Source: Diphasiastrum complanatum (lineage: Eukaryota > Streptophyta > Lycopodiopsida > Lycopodiales > Lycopodiaceae). From it: 64,000 nt of DNA. Position numbers and translations under genes: made by a program. Below, piece after piece: positions 45,646 to 56,788 of this stretch. The notes beneath the pieces are model-generated. The model had not been told where the DNA came from. It made no database searches and saw nothing but the letters and a program-made list of their open reading frames with translations. Positions within the stretch are counted from its first letter, which is position 1. Each line of letters starts with the position of its first letter. The stretch is taken from the NCBI GenBank assembly GCA_029204225.1, contig CM055093.1, forward strand, positions 29,335,777-29,399,776, in the 5' to 3' direction.

Positions 45646-47459
45646 GTGTTTGTAGATTCTTTAGAGGAAAGGACCGTTAAAACACCAAGTCCTACAGACT
45701 CATCAGAATCTGTACAGTCCGATCCTGCTTCTGAATCTAGTTCAGAATCAGAATCTTTTTCATCAAAACCATCATCATCATCTGAACGAAGTTCAGATCC
45801 TGATCCTCCGAGTCCACCTGATTCACCTCCTAATATTATGGCAAACCCAGCACCACCCACATATACTAAAATCAGATATGATTTTTTTAAGGGATCATGG
45901 TTTGAACATGCAGATAGTTACTTGTCTTAGTTTGAATCTATTACTATAGCAAATAAAGAACATACAGATGAGGACAAAGTTAGAATATTGCCAGGTCTTT
46001 TGCGAAAGCAAGCTAGGACTTGGTACACTCAGTTAGTACCAAAAATAGTTAACATTTGGAACGCTTTAAAAGTAGTATTTCCTAAGCAGTTTAGGGAGAT
46101 AAGATACTCCACTAGATTGTTAGCACAACTTAATTCTATTGAGAAAAAACGGAAGGAATCGCTTAGAAAGTATACTTGTAGAGTTAAGAATTTAATAGTT
46201 AGGAGCCCAGTATCCAGCTACTATGCAAAATGAATGGTACTTGAGTGGTTTGCCCAAGAAGATGGATCGTTATTGTCGACAGGAATTGATGACCTCTTTA
46301 GAAGATATCATTGTCTCTACCAAAAATTATGAGACTTTTCGAATTTCTTGTAGGCGGAGGAACAAGAGAAAAAGTAGTAAAAAGCATAAATCAAAATGTA
46401 CGGAAGAATCTGAATCATCTACCGAGTCTGAATCAGAATCCGACTCAGCAGATGAGGAAGAATCTTGAGATTATTTGTCTTATTCTTCTTCGTCGGAAGA
46501 AGAATCTTCTTATAAGAAATCGAAAAGTAAGCATTCAGATAGGAAAAAGAGAATGGAGAAGTCCGAAAAGATGGATCCATTGCGAAGGAGTGTTGAGATA
46601 TTAGCAAAGGAAATGGGTGATTTAAAAGTCCAAATGTCTGACGTTAAGGCCAAGCGTAAGAAAGCAAAATCTAACGCCAATATTTGGTGTACCGCTTGTG
46701 GGAAGGAAGGCCACTCGAAGACTAATTGTCCCAGTTTATAGACTAATTATTCCTTTGTCCGGTCAATAAGCATGAGGAGGTAGCTTATACTACAACTCCT
46801 AACCAAAAGAACTCTATACCAAAATCACGTACTGGTCAACACAGTACACCATTTTGCATAGAGGAGCGACAAGAGATTCCACTCCTCCACCCAAAGTAAG
46901 GGGTTCGTGTTACAATTGCAGAGCCCCGGGTCACTATTCGCCTGATTGCCTTGAACCCAGGAGGTCAGTAGGATATGTGCCGCTCTGTGCTAATTGTAAA
47001 GGTGAAGGGCATGTCACTGCTGAATGTCCTCAGCCACAACAGCCGCAGTCTAAACCAAGGTTTAAAAATTCGCCTAGAGAAGATGAGCTACGGCCATCTA
47101 AAACTAACACTGACATCGTAGTTCAAAAGATAGAAGTAGAGTCAGAATTACTAAATCAAGACCAAGAATGGCCTAATTTCGATGTAGAGATAAATAAAGT
47201 AACTACTAGAAGTAGTAAAGATGTTTCAACTCTTAGAGATAAGAAGAAAATCAAGAAAACAAAATTTGCGAAAAACACAAAAAACGCGACAGATAAAGTG
47301 AAAGTCGCAGAACAGCCAGTAGAAGTTTCTAATAGCAAGGAGCTAGACTTTGATAGGTCTGCTGAAAAATACTACGAGGTGTTAGAAATCAATGATAAAC
47401 TTCATTTTTACTGTTTACGATGCACATTAATGTTGACAGCCATTACCAGTTGTAATTAG
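45646..47459 (+). pseudogene. Gypsy G4 gag with three zinc knuckles
   Basis: A Ser/Glu-rich start (45646 onward, with an acidic SESESF-type run) leads to MANPAPPTYTKIRYDFFKG and a stop (45930). It continues in ARTWYTQLVPKIVNIWNALK and VFPKQFREIRYSTRLLAQL, the capsid pattern of gypsy Gag. Frame changes lie near 46233 and 46468. Three CCHC knuckles follow: CTACGKEGHSKTNC (about 46688-46729), CYNCRAPGHYSPDC (about 46908-46949) and CANCKGEGHVTAEC (about 46988-47027). The last 120 codons are Lys-rich and end at 47459 before any protease. No pol follows. The upstream Asp primer site is 250 bases away, so this is the 5' part of one element. Confidence 0.75.
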
Positions 47460-47892
47460 CTGTAGGTTAGTCTATTAGTCTATTTGTAGGTTTTCTCTGT
47501 CTATCAGGGTTTAGGGTTTATATGTACATTTTATATTCAGTATGAAGTTAGTGTGATAGAGTGATATTGCGTGTTCTTCTTCCGTCTCCCTACTTGGTGA
47601 TTGTTTATGGTGAATGCTTGATGTTGCAAAACTCTTTTCCTGCGAGTTACATTCTTTTATAACAGGTCCAAACCTAAATTTAAACTTTGGTTTCCCTCCA
47701 TAATGAAAACCCTACTATTTTTGTGACTAGATTCAATGTCTCTACTACTCAAATTGAATCTCACCCAAAGTTGTGTTCTATAGTTTTCCACACTTTTCAA
47801 AAGTGTTTGTTCCAATGCTTTTAGACTAATATAACTTGAAAACTCAAACTCTAAGTCTAATATGAAAATTGTCCTCATATACAAATATGACC
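47460..47892. other. Unrecognised spacer between G4 and C5
   Basis: No gene is seen. A TTTAGGGTTTA word occurs near 47508-47519, which is too short to be called a telomeric tract. Confidence 0.4.
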
Positions 47893-48630
47893 AAAATAGA
47901 GGACAAGATCTAGTGAGGTACAAAAAGAGAGCTACACTAGCATTGCATTGTCTAAAAATGAACGTTAGTAATGAACTCCTTAAAGAAGTTGCTTCATGTA
48001 CCTCGGACAAGGAGGCTTGGGACTCCTTGAGAGGGATTTATGAATCCAAGAACACCTTTAGAGTGCCTATTCTTAGGAATAAGGTTCTACAAAGCATTAG
48101 AGGTAGTGATGAGAGTGCCCAAAATTATGTCTTGAGGATAAAATCTCTCAATAAAGAACTTTCCATCATAAGTGAGAAAATCAAAGATGATGAGCTTGTG
48201 CAAATCATCCTAAATGGTCTTGGAGATGAGTTCTCCAATCTAGTACAAAGTTTTTCCATACAATATTTCTTACCTCCTATTAAACAAGCTCCATAGTGTG
48301 CTTGTGGCTGAGGAAAGTAGGATCCTTCATGTGAGACAAAGGATTGGTTCCTTGAATCTACATGATGGAGATGAGAAGGTCAACTTCTCAAGCAAAGGCA
48401 AAATGAAGTCCAAGAAGAAGATCCAAAGCATGGAGCCAAAGAGTGATGATGATCAAGAATCAAGCTCTAAAGGAAAGAAGAAAGACAAAGCCAAACAAAA
48501 GTGCTTCTTTTGTGGAAAGAAGGGGCACTTTGCATCCGAATGCTACAAGAAAGAAGAATGCACAAAGTGAGAGCAAGCAAGAAAACCTTACCCTCGAGGA
48601 GGAGGAGTATTATGAGGATGAAGTTGATTC
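47893..48630 (+). pseudogene. C5 copia gag (5'-truncated)
   Basis: The frame joins mid-gag at GQDLVRYKKRATLALHCLK and follows the UBN2-type capsid through DELVQIILNGLGDEFSNLVQ to 48296. It then shifts frame, continuing VAEESRILHVRQRIGSLNL to the zinc knuckle CFFCGKKGHFASEC near 48501-48542. Another frame change after KKEE leads into the acidic SLMGS region where protease should begin. It is close to C1 and C4 gag. Confidence 0.85.
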
Positions 48631-48663
48631 ATCCTTGATGGGTTCAATAAGATCAAGAATGAT

Positions 48664-49113
48664 TTGTTCATTCATAATGTTGAAAATTGTAAATTTTCAA
48701 TCTTAGAGGCAAGTTGTAAACTTCTTATGAGAATAAGTGAAGCATCCAAAGTGGACACTTCTATCCATAAGCAAGTAGTAAGCCTTATTAAGATGGAAAT
48801 ACTTTTTGATTTCAATATTAGAAAAATCATGCCAAGATGTGGTGATTTTTGGACTTATGTTTCTAGCATAAGTAATATTGATGATCATAGAAAGTGCACA
48901 TTGTATGATCATGTTTGCTGTGATCATTATGAGACATGGAGGTCTCGGATTTCCATCAAGGGGGAGCATGCACATCAAGAAGGAGAATGGCTCAAGGTCA
49001 AGCATCTACATGAAATTTGGAAGGAATCAAATTTTGAGGTGCTAGGATGGTGCAAAGCTCCCAAGTTCATCAAAGTAGTAAACATCAAGGAGGCACTATC
49101 ATGGATATGGTGA
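48664..49113 (+). CDS. Unidentified 149-codon ORF inside C5
   Basis: It starts MFIHNVENCKFSILEASCKL and ends KAPKFIKVVNIKEALSWIW. It has several Cys, His and Trp residues and no stop over 149 codons. It occupies the place of pol between gag and the 3' LTR. I see no protease DSG, integrase or RT motif and no match to other frames in this window. It could be captured host sequence or untranslated 3' element DNA that happens to be open. Confidence 0.3.
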   Translation: MFIHNVENCKFSILEASCKLLMRISEASKVDTSIHKQVVSLIKMEILFDFNIRKIMPRCGDFWTYVSSISNIDDHRKCTLYDHVCCDHYETWRSRISIKGEHAHQEGEWLKVKHLHEIWKESNFEVLGWCKAPKFIKVVNIKEALSWIW

Positions 49114-49236
49114 TCTCAGGTCATCATCAAATTTATTGGCTGATCTTCACATCTTTGAACCAGCAAGGATCCATATTTGAAGACCAATTCAGCCCATGGA
49201 GTCAAGCTTAAGATCTTCATGCTTTTATCAAGTTAG

Positions 49237-49246
49237 TTTTGAGGAG
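49237..49246 (+). other. Polypurine tract of C5
   Basis: TTTTGAGGAG directly precedes the LTR start TGTTAG, matching the TTTTAGGAGGAG layout of C3. Confidence 0.75.
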
Positions 49247-50381
49247 TGTTAGAATTGGCAAAAGCCTACTTGATCAAATCTGGTAAATACCATAATGACT
49301 TGTACCTATCATCATTAGACATGTGTGGAGCCTATTTCCATGTGTGAAATCCATGCCTAAGTCATTTAGATAGATCATATAGGTTGTACATCTCATTTAA
49401 TTTGGAAACTAGTGGTTAAATTGGCCAAAAACTAGTTTAGTAGTATTATGCCACTCGACACCATTCTAGTGATAGAAAATGATATATCACATGGGTAGGA
49501 GTGGTCTCCCACATGTGAAATGTCAAGCATAAAGTTCAGATCCATTGTATATAGATTTTATTTGAGTCAAATGTCAAATCTCCTAGATTGTAGGAGTTAT
49601 CTCCTAGATTGTAGGAATCTAGAAGGTCAACACTAGCAACCAATGATGATGTGGCAAATTAGTGGAATCTTAGCCAAAGTGGATATGGATAAGCACTATG
49701 AGCTGTCTCACATGTGCTGGATATGGCTTAGAGAGAGATTATGAAGATTTTGTATATCATCCATGTGAGATACATTTGAAGGTTTTAATGTCGCAGGGCC
49801 TAAAAGTCAAGTTAGTGAATAAAATAGGCGTTCCCACTAGAATTAAAATTCAAATTGGTTCCCTTCAATTTTTGAATGGGTTCTCTCACTTTTTTGAATT
49901 TAAATGGTTAGGGAGGTAGAAATCGGCCAATAGGATTTGAGGCCAAAGCCCTATATATAGTAGTAATTTTGAATATTGTACACATGTTCTCTTCATTTCA
50001 ATACAAGTAGGTTGGCCCTCTTATGAAATGGATATGGAATGTCCTTGCTTTCCATCTTTCTTCCTCTAACTCTTATGTTGAAAAACATTGATTTGAGAGC
50101 AATCTTGGTGTTTTCATTCTCTTAAGCTAATTCTTTGTGCATGAATGCTTTGTATTTCCTTAGTAGACTTATTTGTTGTTATCAGACCATACACCTACTG
50201 TACTTCACATGTGTGAAGCCTTTGGATCATTATATTTGATTGTTCTTGCTTGGATTAATAGAAATTGTCAAGTAGAAGCTAGAATTGGATGCTAGTCTTG
50301 ATATGGATCAAGATCCCAAGTTACCAATCACTCTTTTTGATCATTTGTAGATCAAAATGAGTCCTTTTCTTTGAAATTTCA
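49247..50381 (+). repeat. 3' LTR of C5 (about 1135 bp)
   Basis: It starts TGTTAGAATTGGC after the purine tract and ends TTGAAATTTCA. It includes CACATGTG palindromes (about 49320-49340, 49508, 50205) and paired words TCCTAGATTGTAGGA (near 49582-49618). An inverted fragment of the same LTR family lies at 8745-9005, and C1 and C4 have related LTRs. Confidence 0.78.
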
Positions 50382-50421
50382 CTTATTTGTCTCCAAACAA
50401 AGTAACTACTTCATTACCCTC

Positions 50422-50787
50422 CTAAAAAGAGGGCACATGCTTCTCAAAATCTATATCAGGAGATTTATTAAATAACCATTCATACCTTGGGATTATGTTC
50501 GTATGTGCTAGCTCTAAAACATGAAAATCTCTTAACTCTCTATAACCTTGGATCCAAACTGGGAGATTTAGAACTTTGACATCTCGTGTCTCCAACTTTG
50601 CACCTGAAGCTAGATATACTTTATCACTGGCTTCAGTTTCTAGGCCAAGTTTTTGCACAAGACTAGAGCTAATAAAATTATGAGTAGAACCACTATCCAC
50701 CAATATACTAACTTCATGTCCTTTAACTATGGCTTTCAAACGAAATAATTCATTAGAGGCAAAAATGAAGCAGTTCTGAATGAACAT
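50422..50787 (-). pseudogene. G5 aspartic protease domain
   Basis: A 121-codon frame includes ELFRLKAIVKGHEVSILVDSG, then STHNFISSSLVQKLGLE, the retropepsin-like active site of gypsy elements with D-S-G intact. It goes on to LETRDVKVLNLPVWIQG and DFEKHVPSF before a stop. Sequence beyond the stop (EGNEVVTLFGDK) is homologous to G3 and ends at the C5 LTR. Confidence 0.85.
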
Positions 50788-50869
50788 TCACACTCACAAT
50801 TAACCTTGTTAATTTTCAATTTTAGATTTTTCTTACCTGGCATCTCAATGACTTGAACTATCTGTTTCT

Positions 50870-51745
50870 TTCACTCTAGGCAGAAATTCATAACATGTCT
50901 AGGCTTATTGTAAACAAAACACACATTCTTCCTCCTAGCCTTCTTCTAGGACATTTGCTTCTTTTTCTTAAAATCTGAGGCCATTTGATCCAGTTTGTCA
51001 AAATATTTACTAAGCTTCTTATCGTGAACTCGTTTCTTTCCCTTCTTATGGCTAGATCCAGATGGATTAGCCTAAAATTGCTTCTTGGATGTCACCATCG
51101 TGGAATCATAAGCTTTTGCGACTCGTACAATGTCATCAAAGGTCCAAAGCACATTTCGCTTACATCCATTTGGATAATCAATTGGCAAACCTAGGATAAA
51201 TTGCTTGAGTGCTAATTTCGCAACGAATGATGGAACTTTGTTCCACAAACTATAAATTCTTGCAGGTAGGAGTCTAAACTCCAAGTACCCATTTTGCACC
51301 TGAAATTTTTTTGATAAAAGTCCAAATTGTAAGCAACCAGAATCGATTTTTTGAATACCTCCATGAATTTTTCCCAGGTAGTGGGTTGGATTGCATATCA
51401 TGCCACCACAACAAAGCCTTTCCTCGGAAGAACAGAACCACGCTCTCAATCTTTTTCTCTTTTAAAATTGCGTGTAGATTGAAATAACTAGTCCACTTGG
51501 TTAATTAGTCATCTACTACCTATGGCTTCTTCTCTTTCTTCTCCCCTGAAAAAGCTTATGGCTAAAAGCCTAAATTCGGTGAAGAGAGAGTTTTAATTGG
51601 ACTCATCAGTATCTCCATCTACTGATCCCTTAAATTGTTCCTATTGTTCATTTCAAGCGCTTGACTTAAATGCTAACAAATTTGTAAGTAGGTAGGCATA
51701 GGTACTGCACCATCAAGACCTGCATTATCATCTGCCATTATTGAT
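50870..51745 (-). pseudogene. G5 gag with broken zinc knuckle
   Basis: The minus strand can be followed from PMPTYLQICQHLSQALEMNN (near 51700) through a capsid region, with stops near 51630-51470. A 125-codon open stretch (51449-51072) follows, containing GYLEFRLLPARIYSLWNKVP and FILGLPIDYPNGCKRNVLW. The knuckle near 50881-50925 reads CFVYNKPRHVMNFC. The second Cys is Tyr and the Gly before His is Arg, both explained by G-to-A changes. Confidence 0.75.
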
Positions 51746-53249
51746 TTCTTGAAACTAAAAAATTGGCTTAATTAGTCGACAAATCTAAAATCTTCAACTA
51801 AAAGTGAAAAGAACTGGACCTTCATAATTGGTTGATACACTTTCAACAAGGTCGATCACTTTATTAAGCAATTCTGTTTAATCAATATCAGACTGATTTA
51901 CAACAATATCGAACTTTTAAGGATCACTCAAAAAATTTACGAAACTGGAATTCTAGAAATCCGTTGGATATGGACCCAATTGTGAAATCGATTAAAAATG
52001 TCGATATATCAATTTCACGGGTGCCATTGCATTTCAAACTCATTTCGAAACATCTTGCATGCATCAGACTTGGTATGCATCGATTTTAATAAAAAAATCA
52101 AAAAAAAAATTGTAAGTTGCATAGTAACTGGGAAATCAGCTTTTTGACTAGAGTTTTCAAAACAATCAGAACATTGCAAAATTTTTCAAATTTTATTCTA
52201 AAATTGCCAGCCATAATTGTTGCTATAGGACTCCGATTTGGTCACTGTAATGCATACTATAGAGGGACATGAGGTTTACAAGACACCTGACATGTCACCT
52301 TGCAACCTAGGATTGACATGTTCGAGTAGTAAAGGACCAAAAATTCAGTAGCAGGATGCACTTTTTCAAAGGGTGTTCATAAAAAATCCATATCTAGACC
52401 ATATAGCATCCAATTAGAGGCTACAAGAGCTCTTCTAAGGTTCATTAGAGAGGCATAGAGGCTTCTATCAGGTCCAACAAGCAATCATAAGCTCAGATCA
52501 TGCAAAAATTGCATTTATGGACTCCTTCAACAAGCAAAACTTCAAGATATTAGTGCCTAAGCTCTTAACTCCAAATTGGGTGAATGATGGCTCAAATAAG
52601 AGGAAATACCTCATATCATTCAGCTTGTAAAAAAATACAGCAGGTTTAGACCACTTATTGAGAGTTATTCAAGCTCAAAAAACCACAAAAATACACTATT
52701 TTTTGACTTTTTGAGACCATTTTTTAGTTAATTTTGCAAAAATTTGTGGAGCAAACCCACATGAAAGTGAAATCAGGCCAAAACTACTATAAATCCATCA
52801 CATCAAAGCACTAAATTTTAGTCAGTCACGGTTCATATAGCCGATTTCTAGCCCAAAAACACCAATTTCTGGCCAAAAATCACTATCTAAGCACCCTTTT
52901 GACTTTTCAACCGGCATGCAATCATTAGAATTAATCATAATGACTGTAAAATAGCAAGTAAAATTTTGGAAAACGTTCAAGATCAGTAGCTTTGATAAAT
53001 TTCAAGCAAAAAATTTGAATTCTAGTTGAAAAATCACAAAAAAAAAACTATCAAAAATCCATTGATCTCCATCATTTTCTATGGAAAAAGTCCATAATCA
53101 TGACCAATAGGCTGAAAATACATCAAGATCTGAGAAGCCACCTACCTGGAGGTCAATTCCACCACTTGGAAGAAAAAAGCAAAGAGATCCACCAAAAAAC
53201 TGCAAAAAGCAAGAGTTTTGACTCCACCTTCTGATTGATGTAATCCTTA
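51746..53249 (-). other. Leader of G5
   Basis: About 1.5 kb between primer site and gag, AT-rich, without a supportable gene. It contains several repeated short words (for example CATTTATGG and TTCTAGCCCAAAAA types) but no clear tandem array. Confidence 0.45.
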
Positions 53250-53261
53250 GCTCTGATACCA
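53250..53261 (-). other. Primer-binding site of G5
   Basis: The plus strand reads GCTCTGATACCA, a perfect reverse complement of the initiator-Met site TGGTATCAGAGC, one base from the LTR edge at 53263. Confidence 0.85.
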
Positions 53262-53262
53262 C

Positions 53263-53600
53263 TATAACGATCACCAATTGAAGATATTATCAAATCTTGT
53301 TACATGCAACCAAAAGGACACCTGTGGAGCAAAACCACCCAACCAACAAGAAATGGCTAGTCAATACCCTAAGCACTTCACCCCCAAGCCAAGGTGAATG
53401 AATACAAGAGAGGAGGGGATCTTGGCTTCTGAAATTAGAAAAGACAATGAGGAGATGGGCGAGTTCCGCTAGGATATATACTCTCTAAATGACTAGAAAA
53501 TATTTTCTCTAGGATCCCTCCATTCCTATCAAAAGCAATCGACCTCCTATTCTTGCATAATAGCAGTCAAACACCATGGAAGTGCTCCTAGAAAAATGTA
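53263..53600 (-). repeat. 5' LTR of G5, right end truncated
   Basis: It aligns with the G6 LTR (60543-60897). The left edge is TATAACGATC here and TGTAACAATC there. Shared words are ACCACCCAACCAA, GAGAGGAGGGGATCTTGGC and AATATTTTCTCTAGGATC. The copia C6 LTR begins about 11 bases after the last similarity. Confidence 0.7.
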
Positions 53601-53611
53601 ATTAATAATCT

Positions 53612-54467
53612 TGTGAGGACCCAATCACACATATTGTGATGTGTGGAACTATTTCATGGGTTAGGACAACTATTGGCATGGTGTAGAGTATGAAGAGTAA
53701 TGAATTGCATGTATGGGAATGTTGTATGCTTGCATGGACACATGCATAGGTAAGGCAAGGGCTTGGTGAAACTTGCCCTACTCCCATTGTGAAAAATTGC
53801 CTACATTGGCAAATCTAGCCATGTACATTCGTCAATATTGTTTGTTGGTTACTTGAATGGCCAAAGTGCCATTTGTACATTCACACCTAAAGTAGGTTAC
53901 CACGAGTCAAGAGGAGTAGTTGTGTCCATTTGGTAGTGATTCCTACTTTGTAGGATCTAGGCCATGATTTATGATGAGATTTGTACCTACCATGCACCTA
54001 CCAAGCATGACTCTTGGATCTAGGCTAGGGTTTTCACATTAAGGCAAGAAAGTGGAGTCTACTTCCTTATTACATGCTCGATTTTCACCTAAATTAGCAA
54101 AGGAAGTGTCTTTTACTATGTATTCTCATTCTCCATAGTGAGGAGATAGAAACTTTTTGGAGCCTCAAGGAGAAACTCGAGTTTTCTCTCATTGTAAGGT
54201 GATTGCTTTTGATTCCAATGAAACCCAGCTTTGGCACATTCTAAACACTGTCTATAGGTCATACTACAGCCTTATTTCCACACGTGTGGAGTTGGATTAT
54301 AGTTATTGATCAATGCTCTGATTGTCTCTACTTGTTTTCTATCATGCTGCTAAACTAGATCTTGTTTTCTGATGAGTAGTATCTGATAGTTTGTTTAACA
54401 AGCACACAATCTACCTTGTGTATCATTCAAAGATCCATTTATGGTCCTTAATACTGTACTTTTAACA
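53612..54467 (+). repeat. 5' LTR of copia C6
   Basis: The right edge is fixed by TTTTAACA before a primer site. The left edge at TGTGAGGACCC is the best TG start and is less certain. The last 160 bases recur at 58817-58975, confirming that they are LTR. A CCACACGTGTGG palindrome lies near 54279. Confidence 0.75.
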
Positions 54468-54480
54468 TGGTATCAGAGCC
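54468..54480 (+). other. Primer-binding site of C6
   Basis: TGGTATCAGAGCC directly follows the LTR end, a perfect initiator-Met site. Confidence 0.85.
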
Positions 54481-54689
54481 AAGTACAAGGCTATTGATCA
54501 GTGTTTGAAACTAATCCAGTTTTAGTAGGTTTTGGTGCAAAAAGCTAGTATTGGAAGGGCGAGCTGGTATCCAGGTTTTGGTGAGGGAATTTGATCCCCA
54601 AATTTTTCAGGATCAAAATCCATACTGTTCACACGTGTGGGCATCTCTAAACCAACATTTAAAATCCCATATTCATTGGATCACTGTAT

Positions 54690-55905
54690 TTTCATCTGGT
54701 ACAATTTAAGCATAGAGTTTGTTCCATCCTTAGAAATGATGAATGTATAGCCAAAGGCTTTAAGCAAGGTAGATTGTTTAAGCTTGATGCTAATGTTGTA
54801 GTGGAGAGTGTTAACTTGGCAAAGGTGGAGTTATCAAAGGTGGAACTGTGGCACAAAAGGTTGGGCCACCCCAACTACAAAGCCATGGAATCTATGGTTG
54901 CAAAGGAGCTTGCAGTTGGACTCCCCAAGCATTTGTCAAAGTGTAGGAAGAGATGTGAAGCATGCAGCCTCTCAAAGGCTCACAAAATACCCTTCTCAAG
55001 ATCTACATCAAGATCAAGCTCTCCTCTTGAACTCATCCATTCGGATGTTCATAGTTTTTCACATAAATCTAATGGTGGTGCCAAGTACTATGTAATCTTC
55101 ATTGATGACTATTCTAGATTTTGTTGGATGTACCTCTTGTCTAGCAAATTTATGGTGTCTGATTCTTTTGTAAAGTTCAAGACTTTGGTAGAAAATCAAC
55201 TTAGTACCAAAATTAAGGTATTAAGGAGTGATAATGGAGGTGAATATATCTCTAATAAGTTGATTGACTTTTGTTGTTCTAATGGCATAAAGAGGGAGTT
55301 GTCATGTCCATACACCCCTCAACAAAATGGAGTGAGTGAGAGAAGAAATAGATCTCTTTGTGAGTGTGCTAAGGCCTTAAGGCTAGATGCTTCTCTATTC
55401 AAATTATTTTGGGGTGTAGCAATAACTTGTGCTAACTATTTGTGCAGTAGATTGCCAAACCAAGCCATTGGAGGAATCACACCATTTGAAGCTCTATTTG
55501 GAGAGAAGCCCAATCTCAAGGATCTCAAAGTTTTTGGATCCACTTGCTATGTACACCAATCCTTGGATAAGAGAAGGAAGGATGATGCAACATCCATCAA
55601 AGGCATCTTTGTGGGATATGGTGAGAATAGAAAAGGTTATAGAGTCTTCAATCCCATCACTATCAAGGTGATAGTGAGTAGGGATGTTATTTTTTATGAA
55701 GGACATGCTTGTGATTTGGATGATAATGCTACTAATCATCTTGATGCCAAGGATCATGCTAGGATGGAGGAGGAGCTTCCAAGTGAAGAAGAACTTGAGG
55801 ATCCACCTCAAGATGCAAGAACTCCAAGAAGATCTACAAGGGCAAGGTCCAAGCCATTGAGGCTCACCTATGATGGTCAAGGTGATCAAAGGGAAGGCTG
55901 GATGT
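54690..55905 (+). pseudogene. C6 copia integrase, gag deleted
   Basis: The leader (54481-54689) runs directly into the end of the protease-integrase linker (VQFKHRVCSILRNDECIAKG), so gag and protease are missing. From 54774 a 378-codon frame is open through the HHCC finger (HKRLGHPN ... CEAC) and the core: D in LIHSDVH, D in SDNGGEY, E in NGVSERRNR. It continues to the Pro/Arg-rich region before RT (RRSTRARSKPLRLTYDGQGD). There it is interrupted at 55906 by the LTR of C7. RT and RNase H are absent on the far side. Confidence 0.88.
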
Positions 55906-56550
55906 TGTGAAAGATTCAACTAGTTTCATCACATTTTGCAATATTTCCATAATTGGCATATTGAGGCCAAAACTTGTTTTAGACTTAGAGGTTGACTTTT
56001 CAAAGTTCACTAGTCTAAATTTCATTTGAATAAACATTTTTTGAAAGCATGGAAAAGTTAGAATACGAGTTTGAGTAGATTCAATTTGAATAGTTGGGTA
56101 CATTGAATCTAGACCCAAAATTAGTAGGTTAGCATTTAGGTGGGAAAGCCAAGTAGCCAAATAGGGTTTGGACCTGTTATAAAAGGATGTAACTCATGGA
56201 GAGAGCTATCTTCTCTCTTCTCTATCTCATTTCATGCTTATACATGGTTCTCTTGGGTTCTACTATCCATTGGTGCACTATCTTGGTGATTGCTTGAATT
56301 CTATGTGTAGAATGATCTATATTTGTTATTTTTGGATCCACACGTGTGAAATACAGTAGCTTGCTGGTTTTGTATGGAAAGCAATAGTACATAATCATTT
56401 CATTCAAGTTTGATCAAGTTCTATTGGTGTTTGCATCTCAATTGTGTGTAGATGCTGATTTTTCTACATTGGTGAGATTGGTAGTGTATTTTTCTTTCTA
56501 ACCAAAGATCATTCAAGTAGATTGGATCTTAAGGATCTAAATTCTTCACA
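55906..56550 (+). repeat. 5' LTR of C7 (645 bp)
   Basis: It starts TGTGAAAGATTCAAC within C6 coding sequence and ends TTCTTCACA before the primer site. A CCACACGTGTGAAA word is present near 56339. The sequence is not that of the C3 or C5 LTRs. Confidence 0.8.
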
Positions 56551-56563
56551 TGGTATCAGAGCT
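56551..56563 (+). other. Primer-binding site of C7
   Basis: TGGTATCAGAGCT directly follows the LTR end. It matches the initiator-Met site for 12 bases. Confidence 0.85.
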
Positions 56564-56788
56564 TGTGTTTTAGGTTATAAAGGAGGAAATTAGATCTATC
56601 AATGATTTGATAAAGATATCAAGTCTAGAGCATGCTAGAGAGGATTCTACACCAAAATCGGATTTTTTGCTTTTGTAGATTGGATCTTTTGTAGATCAAA
56701 ACACTAAATAGCTCAATGTACTTGTTCAATTCCAATTGTCTGATCAAAAACTGAAGAGTCGTAGACGTCCGTGTTCTGATCAAAGTGA

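Larger units (their letters stand above)
47893..50381 (+). mobile_element. Gag-only copia derivative C5 with 3' LTR
   Basis: The 5' end is lost: the element starts inside gag. Gag with its zinc knuckle is followed not by protease but by an unrelated open frame. A purine tract and a full 3' LTR come next. Protease, integrase, RT and RNase H are all absent. The layout recalls TR-GAG type non-autonomous elements that keep only gag. At 50381 the LTR abuts the gypsy G5 protease. Confidence 0.75.
50382..53600 (-). mobile_element. Gypsy G5: 5' LTR, leader, gag and protease (minus strand)
   Basis: Reading leftwards the order is LTR (53600-53263), primer site, a 1.5-kb leader, gag, zinc knuckle and protease. 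The element stops at 50382, where the C5 LTR begins. RT and integrase are missing. It is the same family as G3, which in turn lacks gag. The two overlap in the protease, so they are separate copies. Confidence 0.75.

Noticed and set aside
47505-47520. GGGTTTAGGGTTTA word
   Set aside because: It has two units only, in AT-rich spacer, with no junction or gene promoter supported nearby.
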